Of a DNA stretch of 64,000 nucleotides, positions 29,020 to 37,402 are shown one piece after another. Each line of letters starts with the position of its first letter. The first letter of the stretch is position 1. Source of the stretch: Microvirga sp. (GTDB lineage Bacteria > Pseudomonadota > Alphaproteobacteria > Rhizobiales > Beijerinckiaceae); assembly GCA_031181145.1 (NCBI GenBank), contig JAPSLB010000004.1, positions 84,790-148,789 of the forward strand. Direction: 5' to 3'. A program made the translations under genes and the position numbers. The notes beneath the pieces are model-generated. The model had not been told where the DNA came from, made no database searches, and saw only the letters and a list, made by a program, of their open reading frames with translations.

Positions 29020-29042
29020 TTACGTCAGCAATGCTGACATAA
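29020..29042. promoter_or_regulatory. 23-bp operator-like palindrome between ior and DUF1007 genes
   Basis: GTCAGCA (29024-29030), a single centre base, then TGCTGAC (29032-29038), flanked by TTA and TAA one base further out. It lies 67 bp before the oxidoreductase start and 126 bp before the DUF1007 start. The form suits a dimeric TetR- or MarR-type repressor, but no regulator gene is beside it. Confidence 0.5.
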
Positions 29043-29167
29043 CCACCGAGTCACGTCAATCGAACGGTCCGGCCCGCAGCCTTCGTTTCGCCTCCATTAA
29101 CCTTGAAGCCTCTAGATCCCGGTTCGGCTTCCGGAGATCCCGGAAGCGTCACTTTAGAAGTCAACGC

Positions 29168-29818
29168 ATGAAGATCCGCCTTGGTCCCATCCTCTGCCAC
29201 TTGCTCCTTCTGACAGGACTCAGCGTTCCGGCCCTTGCACATCCCCATGTGTGGATCACCGCCAGGGCCGAGGTGGTGTTCGCCCCGGACGGCAAGGTCA
29301 CGGGCATTCGTCACGAATGGACGTTCGACGAGGCCTACACGGCCTATGTCACGCAGGGATTGGACAAGAATGGTGACGGCAAGCTGACGCCGGAGGAGTT
29401 GCAGGAGCTCGCCGACGAGAACGCAGGCAGCCTCTCCGATTTCGATTATTTCACGACCCTGAAGGTTCATGGCAAGCCGCAGGCCTTCGCCGACCCGCGG
29501 GACGCCCGGATGACCATGAGCCAGAATCAGGTCACCATGACGTTCCTGCTGCCTTTGAAGGTCCCCGCTCCGGTGGCCGGCGCTCTGGCCATCGAGATCG
29601 ATGACCCGACCTTCTTCGTCTATTTCAGTCTCACCGATCAAACTTCCGTGACCTTGGCCAACGCTCCCCGGGGCTGTGTCACGAACATCGCCAAGGCCAA
29701 GCCGCTCGACGCCGCGATGCTGAAGATCCTTCAGGACGAAGGCGCGATCCAGGCGGCGCCGCCGGGCGCGAATTTCAGTGTCGAATATTCGAACAAGGCG
29801 ATCATTGCATGTCCGTAA
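29168..29818 (+). CDS. DUF1007 family periplasmic protein with EF-hand-like loop
   Basis: A 216-residue exported protein; the signal peptide ends near VPALA and the mature N-terminus begins HPHVWITARAEVVF, a metal-binding-looking start typical of DUF1007. A single EF-hand-like loop, DKNGDGKLTPEEL, lies at about residue 67-79. The rest is beta-rich. DUF1007 proteins are commonly paired with NicO/RcnA-type exporters and probably bind the metal. Its end overlaps the transporter start by 10 bp, so both are one operon. The ATG at 29168 fits the signal peptide; upstream in-frame sequence does not. Confidence 0.85.
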   Translation: MKIRLGPILCHLLLLTGLSVPALAHPHVWITARAEVVFAPDGKVTGIRHEWTFDEAYTAYVTQGLDKNGDGKLTPEELQELADENAGSLSDFDYFTTLKVHGKPQAFADPRDARMTMSQNQVTMTFLLPLKVPAPVAGALAIEIDDPTFFVYFSLTDQTSVTLANAPRGCVTNIAKAKPLDAAMLKILQDEGAIQAAPPGANFSVEYSNKAIIACP

Positions 29819-30837
29819 CGTCCGCTCCGCTCGTCTCCTCCGCCTCCGGTCAGGCGCGACTCTGGCAGAGGTTCGTCCTGATGGTTCTGGCAACCGCCGT
29901 CGTGGCGGCGGCCATGGGGCTGCTCGCGCTCTGGCTCGGCCCCATCGATGCGCCCGCCCCGCGCAGTCCCTTCGGCATGGGCATTCGAGAGGCGGCACCG
30001 TCGGGCGATTTCGGGGCCTGGCTCCTCTCCGTGCAATCCGGCTTCTACGCCAGCCTCCGGGCGAGCGTGCATGCCATGAAGGAGAGCGGCGCGGCCCTGG
30101 GCTCGCTCCTCGCCGTCGGCTTCGCCTATGGGGTCTTCCATGCGGCGGGCCCGGGGCACGGGAAGAGCGTGATCTCGGCCTATCTGGTGGCCGACGAGAG
30201 GGCGCTGCGCAAAGGCTTCATCCTGAGTTTCGCCGCGGCCTTCGTGCAGGCGACGGTCGCCATCCTCGTCGTCGGCACGGTCAACTTCGTCCTGCGCGCG
30301 ACCGCCTCGACCATGAACAAGGTCGCCATGAACGTGGAGCTCGTGAGCTTCATCGCGGTCGCGCTGCTGGGACTCGTGATCACATGGCGCAAGAGCGGCA
30401 AGGTGCTGGGCGTCCTGGCGCTCGCGCGAAATCCTCTGGCTTCGGCGCAGGAGGATGGCTGCGACCATGTCCACATGCCGCCGCCTGAGGAAATCGGCCG
30501 CCTCACCCGCTGGCGGGACATGGCGGGCGTGGCCCTCGCCGCCGGCATCCGTCCCTGCGCGGGAGCACTGATCGTACTCGTCTTCTCCCTGGCCCAGGGC
30601 CTCTTCGCGGCGGGCATCGCCGCCACCTTCGCCATGGCCCTCGGCACCGCCCTCACCACCGGCGCGATCGCGGCGGTCGCGGTCTTCGCCAAGACCCTGG
30701 CCCTGAGGGTGGCGGGCGGACGTGGAGCCATGGGCGCCGTCGCCGTCGCCGGCCTCGAGCTGCTGGCCGCAGCCTTCGTCCTGGTGCTGGGGGCGAATCT
30801 GCTCATCGGCCTCTGGAGTACGGCGGGCGCCTTCTGA
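29809..30837 (+). CDS. nickel/cobalt transporter, NicO/RcnA family
   Basis: A 342-residue membrane protein with six or more helices. Motifs: GVFHAAGPGHGKSVISAY (about 105-122), the family's metal-path segment, and GIRPCAGALIVLVFSLA (about 245-261). A cytoplasmic loop with DHVHMPPPEE sits between, possibly binding metal. RcnA proteins export Ni/Co; related NicO proteins may import, so direction is not settled. It overlaps the DUF1007 gene by 10 bp. Confidence 0.88.
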   Translation: MSVTSAPLVSSASGQARLWQRFVLMVLATAVVAAAMGLLALWLGPIDAPAPRSPFGMGIREAAPSGDFGAWLLSVQSGFYASLRASVHAMKESGAALGSLLAVGFAYGVFHAAGPGHGKSVISAYLVADERALRKGFILSFAAAFVQATVAILVVGTVNFVLRATASTMNKVAMNVELVSFIAVALLGLVITWRKSGKVLGVLALARNPLASAQEDGCDHVHMPPPEEIGRLTRWRDMAGVALAAGIRPCAGALIVLVFSLAQGLFAAGIAATFAMALGTALTTGAIAAVAVFAKTLALRVAGGRGAMGAVAVAGLELLAAAFVLVLGANLLIGLWSTAGAF

Positions 30838-30951
30838 GCGCCTGCGGGAGGGTTGCGCCAGGGGCAAAGCTGATGACGCATCTCTGTTTTCCCATGCATT
30901 GCTGCACCTGCGAAGGACGGCTATAGCGGGCCGTCTTTCGGAGGTCGGAAT

Positions 30952-31572
30952 TTGACTGCGTCCGTCACATCGCCACCCCATGCCCATCGCCTGTACGAGG
31001 ATATCGTCGCCGGCCTCACGGGCACCCTCGTCGTGGCCCTCGGCATCGCCTTCCTGTCAAAGGCCACGCTGCTCACGGGCGGCACGGCCGGGCTGGCGCT
31101 GCTGCTGCAATACGCGTCCGGCCTCGAGTTCGGGCCGCTCTTTCTCGTGGCGAATCTGCCCTTCTACGCGCTGTCCATCCTGCGGATGGGCTGGAAACTG
31201 ACGATCCGGACTTTTGTGGCCGTTCTGCTGGTCTCCTACCTGACCAAGCTGACAACCGTCTGGATCGGCATCGCCTATCTCGAACCGATCTATGCAGCCG
31301 TGGTCGGCGGCATTCTGATCGGGTTGGGGCTGCTGATCCTGTTCCGCCATCGGACGAGCCTCGGCGGAGTGAACATCCTCGCCCTCTACGCCCAGGAGCG
31401 TTACGGCCTGCGCGCCGGATACGTCCAGCTCGCCGTCGACGGCCTGGTCCTGGTCGCCTCCCTGTTCGTGATCAGTCTGGAGCAGTTCGCGCTCTCGCTC
31501 TTGGCGACGACGATGATCAATCTCGTCATCGCGACCAACCACAAGCCCGGCCGCTACATGGGCGTAAGTTAG
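30952..31572 (+). CDS. YitT family membrane protein
   Basis: A 206-residue integral membrane protein with five or six helices. The pattern FLSKATLLTGGTAGLALLLQ and later RHRTSLGGVNILALYAQ (internal repeat around a GG motif) is that of the YitT/DUF161 family; function is not established. The start is a TTG at 30952 with CGGAGG ten bases upstream; no ATG gives a better N-terminus. It stands alone. Confidence 0.85.
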   Translation: MTASVTSPPHAHRLYEDIVAGLTGTLVVALGIAFLSKATLLTGGTAGLALLLQYASGLEFGPLFLVANLPFYALSILRMGWKLTIRTFVAVLLVSYLTKLTTVWIGIAYLEPIYAAVVGGILIGLGLLILFRHRTSLGGVNILALYAQERYGLRAGYVQLAVDGLVLVASLFVISLEQFALSLLATTMINLVIATNHKPGRYMGVS

Positions 31573-31607
31573 GCATTGGGCGTGAGCTGAGCGCGGCGCA
31601 CGGCCGG

Positions 31608-33203
31608 TCAGAGCCCCAGCGATCCGCCATCCGAGCGCGGATCATGCACGGCCTCGACACGGCCGTTGCGCGGGTGCCTTACGAGCATGCCCGCATGACC
31701 CATGGCATCCGCATAGGGCTTGCCCAGCTCCTCGACCGGATGGCCGTAACGCGAGAGCGCGCGCAAAAGTCCAGGATCGAAACGGTCCTCGACCCGCAGC
31801 GTTGCGGCGGGAGCCTTCCAGGCCTTGCCGAAGAGCCAGCGCGGCGCATCGACGGCATCGGCGAGGCCCATGCCGAAATCGGCATATCGCGTGAAGATCT
31901 GGCCCAGGATCTGCGGCTGCCCCTCCCCTCCCATGGTGCCGTAGGACAGCACGCGTCCGTCGTCGAATACGGCAAGTCCCGGGCAGAGCGTATGGAAGGG
32001 CTTGCGCCCCGGCGCCAGCGGATTCCGGCTGCTCGGGTCGAGGGAGAACCCGAGGCCCCGATTGTGCCAGTGAATGCCGGTCGTCGGCAGCACGCATCCG
32101 GAGCCGAAGGCCCAGTAGACCGATTGGATATAGGAGACCGCCAGACCGTCCTGGTCGATGCAGCCCATCCAGACGGTGTCGCCCTCGGCCGGGCGCGGCG
32201 GGTAGGGCGCGGCGCGGTGCACCTCGATCATCGCCGCCTCCTTCTCGAGCCATGCTGGCGCGAGGAAGGTGGCTGGATCAAGGGTGAGCTCGCTCGGATC
32301 GGTCACGACCCTGTCGCGGGCCGCGAAGGCGCGCTTCGCCGCCTCGATCAGGCCATGGTGGTGCTCGGGCGCCTCGCTGTGCTTCACGTCGAGCCGGTGG
32401 AACAGCCCGAGGATGAGAAGCGCGGCGAGCCCCTGGCTCGGCGGCGGCATGTTGTAGACGGTGGAGTGTTTCAGCTCGACAGAGAGCGGCTTCACGACCC
32501 GGGCTTGGTAGCTCTCCAGGTCCCTGCGCGTGATCGGGCTCCCGATCCGCTCCAGGTCCGCCGCGATCTCACGCCCCACATCGCCGCGGTAGAAGTCTCC
32601 AAGGCCCGCGTGAGCGAGTTGTTCGAGGGTATCGGCAAGCCTGGGAGAACGTCGCGTCTCGCCTGCCGGCGGCAGCTTGCCCTCCTTGAGGAAGGCCTCG
32701 GCGAAGCCGGGAGCGGCGAACAGCGCCGCCTCCTCCAGCATGGGGTTGCGCCCTTCCGCGGCCCCGATCCCGTAGCCTTCGCGGGCGAAGCGGACGGCAT
32801 CGGCAAGCAGCATGTCACGCGGCAGGTGACCGCCGAGAGCTTTCGCAAGCTCCATCGCGAGGCCCCAGCCGCTGACGGCTCCCGCGACGGTGAGCGCCGC
32901 ATCGGGACCACGCGGCGGAATGCCGTCATAGCCCTTGTCCCGATAGCGATTGATGGTGGCGAGCGAGCCGGCGGGACCCGAGGCGTCCAGGGCATGGACC
33001 CTCCCCTTCGGCTCCCGAACCAGCCAGAAACCGTCGCCGCCCAGACCGTTCATATGCGGATAGACCACGGCGATGGTGGCGGCCATGGCGACCATGGCCT
33101 CCACGGCGTTGCCGCCTGCGGCCAGGATCGTCTGGCCGGTTTCGGCGGCGAGCCTGTGCGGGGCCGCGACAGCGGCGGTGGAGAAGACGGGGGTTTCGGA
33201 CAT
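31608..33203 (-). CDS. gamma-glutamyltransferase family protein
   Basis: A 531-residue Ntn-hydrolase-type protein that would self-cleave into two subunits. GGNAVEAMVAMAATIAVVYP and NGLGGDGFWLV (the G-G-x-G-F block) are at the N-terminus, and MPPPSQG in the middle. The likely nucleophile is the Thr in EGDTVWM (about residue 350), followed by the small-subunit blocks GLAVSYIQSVYWAFGSGCV and GTMGGEGQPQ. There is no signal peptide, so the enzyme is probably cytoplasmic, as in several alphaproteobacterial GGT-like proteins acting on other amides. The ATG at 33203 is chosen over a TTG three codons earlier. Confidence 0.88.
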   Translation of the reverse strand: MSETPVFSTAAVAAPHRLAAETGQTILAAGGNAVEAMVAMAATIAVVYPHMNGLGGDGFWLVREPKGRVHALDASGPAGSLATINRYRDKGYDGIPPRGPDAALTVAGAVSGWGLAMELAKALGGHLPRDMLLADAVRFAREGYGIGAAEGRNPMLEEAALFAAPGFAEAFLKEGKLPPAGETRRSPRLADTLEQLAHAGLGDFYRGDVGREIAADLERIGSPITRRDLESYQARVVKPLSVELKHSTVYNMPPPSQGLAALLILGLFHRLDVKHSEAPEHHHGLIEAAKRAFAARDRVVTDPSELTLDPATFLAPAWLEKEAAMIEVHRAAPYPPRPAEGDTVWMGCIDQDGLAVSYIQSVYWAFGSGCVLPTTGIHWHNRGLGFSLDPSSRNPLAPGRKPFHTLCPGLAVFDDGRVLSYGTMGGEGQPQILGQIFTRYADFGMGLADAVDAPRWLFGKAWKAPAATLRVEDRFDPGLLRALSRYGHPVEELGKPYADAMGHAGMLVRHPRNGRVEAVHDPRSDGGSLGL

Positions 33204-33305
33204 GGGTTTCAAGATTAACGCGACGGAATGGAATGTCAGGCGAACCTTGCACCGGAGGGGGCGTTTAGGGTAGTCCCTTCCGGCAGAGAATGGAGTACGA
33301 GAACC

Positions 33306-33542
33306 GTGGCTCAGGCGAAACGCACCAACTGGCGCAATGTCATCACTGTCATCAGCATCATGATTCTGGTCGGTGCGGAGGTGTTCGGCGTGGCGATCTC
33401 CGCCGGCTGGGCCATCGCAGGCCTGTTCGAGCTGGGCCAGATCGTAGGCTATGTGCTCATGGGCCTCTTCAGCCTGCTCGCCCTCTATTTCCTCGTGAAT
33501 CTCTGGCGCCGCTGCGTCGCCGTCGAGCCCCTCGCCGAGTAA
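33306..33542 (+). CDS. small two-helix membrane protein, unknown function
   Basis: A 78-residue protein with a basic N-terminus (AQAKRTNWRN) and two hydrophobic helices (VITVISIMILVGAEVFGVAI and IVGYVLMGLFSLLALYFLVN). The GTG at 33306 has GGAGTACGAG before it. It is not recognised as a named family. Its stop directly abuts the stop of the convergent DUF1850 gene. Confidence 0.65.
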   Translation: MAQAKRTNWRNVITVISIMILVGAEVFGVAISAGWAIAGLFELGQIVGYVLMGLFSLLALYFLVNLWRRCVAVEPLAE

Positions 33543-33908
33543 TCAGGGGCACGCCCTCATGACGATCGGGTCGGCGTCCGGAGGCACATAGGCCTCCATC
33601 GGGCGGCATCGGCCCTCGATGCAGACGCGCCAATCCGCCGTCGCGCCCGAGCGGCGCATGACCACCTGGACCTGAGGCGGCAGGCCCGGCCGCCAGGCCC
33701 ATGTCCCGTCGACGAGTCTCGCCTCGGGTGGCGGCTCCATCCCGGCGCCCGAGCCCTTCACCCGCGCCTGCACGAGCTCCAGTCCCGCTGGCGTCGCCCG
33801 CCAATCCTCCTCCCATACGACCTTTTCGACCGAATGGGTCCAGGCGAGGGTCATCGCGCCGACCATCAGAGGCGCGACGACCTTGCCGGCGACCAAGCAG
33901 ATCATCAC
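33543..33908 (-). CDS. DUF1850 domain protein
   Basis: A 121-residue protein with a hydrophobic N-terminus and the DUF1850 pattern LAWTHSVEKVVWEEDWR ... LELVQARVKGSGAGM. DUF1850 genes regularly follow TAXI-type TRAP transporters, as here, where the start overlaps the permease stop by 4 bp (ATGA). The role is unknown; by association it may aid the transporter in the periplasm. Confidence 0.85.
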   Translation of the reverse strand: MMICLVAGKVVAPLMVGAMTLAWTHSVEKVVWEEDWRATPAGLELVQARVKGSGAGMEPPPEARLVDGTWAWRPGLPPQVQVVMRRSGATADWRVCIEGRCRPMEAYVPPDADPIVMRACP

Positions 33909-36199
33909 CGGGCGGCCGCCGTCGCCCCGCCCCGGCGGGCGCGCCAGAAATGGATGCCGAGGACGAGCACGGCCAGCGCGAATCCGACCTCATCGGTGAT
34001 CGGCAGGGCGAGTACCAGGAAGGCCGCCGCGATCACCGCCCCGGTGCGTTCCCACCATGGCATCGCCACGCTCAGATGACCGACCGAGGCCGAGCCCCAC
34101 AGCAGCACCGCGAGGCCCGCCTTCACCACCATGTAGGCGACATTCGCCCAGAACCCGGTTCCGGAAGCACCGTCCACCTGCTGCATCATGAGGGCCGGGT
34201 CGTAAACGGCCATGTAGGGAATGACGAACCCAGGCAGGGCGATGCGCAGGGCCTGGAAGCCGATCCTGAAGCCCGAAGCCTTCGCGATGGGAGCCGCGGC
34301 GAAAGCCGCCAGCGCCACGGGCGGCGTCAGATCCGCCATGATGCCGAAGTAGAAGACGAACATGTGCGAGACGATGAGCGGCACGCCGAGCGTCAGCAGC
34401 GCAGGGGCCGCCAGCGACGAGGTGATGATGTAGTTCGGGATGGTCGGAATGCCCATGCCTAGAATGAGACTCACCACCATCGTGAGCGCCAGGGACAGGA
34501 TGAGCGAATCGCGCCCGATGGACACCACCCAGTTGCCGAAGATCGTGCCGATGCCGGTGAGCGTCATCGTGCCGATCACGATGCCCACCACCGCGCAGGC
34601 CAGACCGACGGGCAGCGCCTGACGGGCGCCGTCGGCCAGCGCATCCCGGCAGGCCTCCAGTGTCTCGGGGCCGCCGCGCGAGAACAGGCTGATCAGAACC
34701 AGAATGCCGACCAGCAGCAGCACGAGGGTCACGCCGACCCAGAGAAAGGCCGCGGCGACGAGCCCGAGCCCGACCCAGAACACGAGACGCACGGTTTCAT
34801 TCACGAGGCCCAGCGAAAGTGCGCCTGCGAGGATCAGCACCACGGTGAGCGCAAGGCCGATGGAGCCAGCGAACAGGGGCGTGTAGCCGGAGAAGAGGAG
34901 ATAGACGAGAACCGCGAGCGGCAGGACGAGATACCACTTCTCCTTCAGCGCGCGCGCTGCGCTTGGCAGCTCCGATTTGGCGATCCCGAGCAGGCCTGCC
35001 CGGCCCGCCTCGAGGTGGACGGCGAGGAACGCGGACGCATAGTAAAGAATGGCCGGGATGAGCGCGGCCTTCACGATCTCGACGTAAGGCACGTCGATGG
35101 TTTCGGCCATGATGAAGGCCACCGCGCCCATGACCGGCGGCATGATCTGGCCGCCCATGGAGGCGGTCGCCTCGACGCCGCCCGCGAATTCGGACCTGTA
35201 GCCGAACCGCTTCATGAGCGGGATGGTGAACTGGCCCGTCGAGACCACGTTGGCCACGCCCGAACCCGAGATCGTTCCCATGAGCGCCGAGGAGAACACG
35301 GCCACCTTTGCCGGGCCTCCCCTGGCGTTGCCGAACAGCCCCATCGCCACGTCGGTGAAGAGCTGGATCATGCCTGCCCGTTCGAGGAACGCGCCGAAGA
35401 GGATGAAAAGGAAGATGTAGGTGGCGGAGACCAGGGTCGGGGTCGCATAAAGCCCCTCCGTGCCGAAGGACATGTGCTCGACCACCTGCTCGAGCGAGTA
35501 TCCGCGATGATCGAAGGGCGCAGGCAGATAATTGCCGAGCAGGCAGTACGCGAGAAAGACGCCGGCCACGATGGGAAGCGCCGGCCCCATGACGCGCCAG
35601 ACGAGATAGAACAGCACCGCGATCGCCGTGATGCCGACCACGAGATCGGCCTGCGTCAGTTCGCCCGAACGCACCACGAGCTCCTCATAGAGAGCCCAGT
35701 GATAGACGCCGATGCCGAAGCCGACGAGGCCGACGATCCAGCCGAGCACCCGGGTGAGGGGGCTGCGCGCCTTGTGGTTTGCCAGCATCGCGCCCGCCAC
35801 GAGGCAGAGAAAGCCCACGTGCAATGCACGCACCACCTGACTCGGCAGGCTGCCCGGAAACTTGAAGATGAGCGCATAGGCGATGGCGAGCGATACGAGC
35901 GCCAGCGCCCCGTCGATCACGCTGCGGCCCTTCAGACGCTCGAAGACGAGCCATCCGGCCCAGACCACGAAGGCCGCGCCGATCAGGTAGAGCGCCGAGA
36001 CATTCCCGAAAATCGGACGATCGAGGGGGATGCCGAAGGCCGTGACGATCTGGAAAGCCGAGAAAGCCACCGCGATCCAGAACAGGAACTTGCCCGGAAT
36101 GCCCTCTCCGAAATTCTCCGGCAGGCCATGCTCGGGATTGGCCGGCGCGGAAGGCTGCTCGAGCGTCGCAATCTCGGATGCATTCATGCCCTGGCTCAT
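33905..36199 (-). CDS. TRAP transporter fused permease (TAXI type)
   Basis: A 764-residue integral membrane protein joining the small (DctQ-like) and large (DctM-like) TRAP permease subunits, as is usual in TAXI systems. About six helices (residues 35-220) are followed by the DctM core with GSGVANVVSTGQFTIPLMKRFG-type motifs and GMGIPTIPNYIITSSLAAPA. It uses an ion gradient for uptake. The substrate is not deducible. It lies downstream of its binding protein, past a hairpin, and is coupled to DUF1850. Confidence 0.94.
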   Translation of the reverse strand: MSQGMNASEIATLEQPSAPANPEHGLPENFGEGIPGKFLFWIAVAFSAFQIVTAFGIPLDRPIFGNVSALYLIGAAFVVWAGWLVFERLKGRSVIDGALALVSLAIAYALIFKFPGSLPSQVVRALHVGFLCLVAGAMLANHKARSPLTRVLGWIVGLVGFGIGVYHWALYEELVVRSGELTQADLVVGITAIAVLFYLVWRVMGPALPIVAGVFLAYCLLGNYLPAPFDHRGYSLEQVVEHMSFGTEGLYATPTLVSATYIFLFILFGAFLERAGMIQLFTDVAMGLFGNARGGPAKVAVFSSALMGTISGSGVANVVSTGQFTIPLMKRFGYRSEFAGGVEATASMGGQIMPPVMGAVAFIMAETIDVPYVEIVKAALIPAILYYASAFLAVHLEAGRAGLLGIAKSELPSAARALKEKWYLVLPLAVLVYLLFSGYTPLFAGSIGLALTVVLILAGALSLGLVNETVRLVFWVGLGLVAAAFLWVGVTLVLLLVGILVLISLFSRGGPETLEACRDALADGARQALPVGLACAVVGIVIGTMTLTGIGTIFGNWVVSIGRDSLILSLALTMVVSLILGMGIPTIPNYIITSSLAAPALLTLGVPLIVSHMFVFYFGIMADLTPPVALAAFAAAPIAKASGFRIGFQALRIALPGFVIPYMAVYDPALMMQQVDGASGTGFWANVAYMVVKAGLAVLLWGSASVGHLSVAMPWWERTGAVIAAAFLVLALPITDEVGFALAVLVLGIHFWRARRGGATAAAR

Positions 36200-36240
36200 G
36201 GAGGCCCTCTCTTCAATCGATTCTTGTTCTTGACATGCGA

Positions 36241-36269
36241 AAGCCGGGGCAGGTGCGCCGCCCCGGCTT
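36241..36269 (-). terminator. attenuator-like hairpin between TAXI binding protein and permease
   Basis: AAGCCGGGGC (36241-36250) pairs perfectly with GCCCCGGCTT (36260-36269), loop of nine. The minus-strand tail is TCG without a T-run, so it is more likely a 3' stabiliser or partial attenuator that keeps binding-protein mRNA in excess over permease mRNA. Confidence 0.65.
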
Positions 36270-36291
36270 GAATGTAAATACGTCGAAGGGA

Positions 36292-37257
36292 TTAGGAACC
36301 CTTCTTCACGCCCTTTTCGTCGAAGTAGCGCTGGGCGCCCGGATGCACGGGGACCGGCATGCCGGAGAGAGCGCTCTCGAGCTTGATGTCCTTGGCGGCG
36401 GCATGAGCGGCCGCAAGTTCGGGCAGATTCTCGTAGATCGCCTTCGTCATCTGGTAGACCGTCTCGTCCTTCACGCCGGAATGGGTAACGAGATAGTTCA
36501 CCACGGCGGCCGTATCCACAGGCGCCGTCTGGCCCTCATAGGTGCCGGCCGGGATCGTGGCCTTGATGTAGGGCGAGCCCACCTTGGTCACGACGTCGGC
36601 CGGGATCTCCACCACCACGATCTGCACGGAGGTGGCGAGGTCGCGGATCGAGGAAACGCCGAGACCGGCCGATTGCAGGGTGGCGTCGAGCTGGCGGTTC
36701 TTCATGAGCTCCACGGATTCGCCGAAGGGCAGATACTCGACCTTGCTGAGGTCTTGATAGGACAGGCCTGCCCCTTGAAGGATCGCGCGGGCGTTGAGCT
36801 CGGTACCGGATTTCGGCGCGCCGACGGAGAGGCGCTTGCCTTTCAGGTCGGCGAGCGACTTGATGCCGGAATCCTTGGTGGCGACGATCTGGATGTAGTT
36901 GGGATAGATGGCGGTGATGCCGCGCAGCTTGTCGAGCTTGCTCTTGAAGCCGGCTTCCTCGTTCCCCTCCCAGCCCATGGCCAGGCTGTCGCCCAAGGTG
37001 AAGCCGATCTCGCCCTTGCCCTGCTGCAGCAGGACGAGGTTCTCCACCGAAGCCTTGGTGGCCTGGACGGAGGGCCGCGAGCCCTGGACCTTCTCCGTGA
37101 ACACCTTGGAGAGCGCCACGCCGAGCGGGTAGTATACGCCCGAGGTGCCGCCGGTCAGAACGTTGATGAAGTCCTGGGCCTGAGCCGGAAGGCTCGCGCC
37201 CGCGAGAGCGAGAGCGGTGGCCGCGCCCATCAGGCGGCGCTTAACGTTTCGATACAT
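36292..37257 (-). CDS. TAXI family TRAP transporter solute-binding protein
   Basis: A 321-residue periplasmic binding protein. The signal peptide (RRLMGAATALALAGASLPAQ) is followed by FINVLTGGTSGVYYPLGVAL, the family signature, and ATKASVENLVLLQQGKGEIGF. TAXI proteins bind small carboxylates or amino acids such as glutamate in the few known cases. It is the first gene of the operon with the fused permease and DUF1850, and the hairpin behind it probably sets the ratio. Confidence 0.94.
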   Translation of the reverse strand: MYRNVKRRLMGAATALALAGASLPAQAQDFINVLTGGTSGVYYPLGVALSKVFTEKVQGSRPSVQATKASVENLVLLQQGKGEIGFTLGDSLAMGWEGNEEAGFKSKLDKLRGITAIYPNYIQIVATKDSGIKSLADLKGKRLSVGAPKSGTELNARAILQGAGLSYQDLSKVEYLPFGESVELMKNRQLDATLQSAGLGVSSIRDLATSVQIVVVEIPADVVTKVGSPYIKATIPAGTYEGQTAPVDTAAVVNYLVTHSGVKDETVYQMTKAIYENLPELAAAHAAAKDIKLESALSGMPVPVHPGAQRYFDEKGVKKGS

Positions 37258-37402
37258 GACGTACTCCCAATTTACGACACCTGCCGCAGCGGTGCCTGTG
37301 TGCGGGCCTTAGTTTTGGCTGCTGACGAAGTTTTCTCAAGAGGCTATGAGGGACTTAATCCTGCCACCTTGGTCGGTAGGGGTCCGTCTTCTCCACAACC
37401 AA

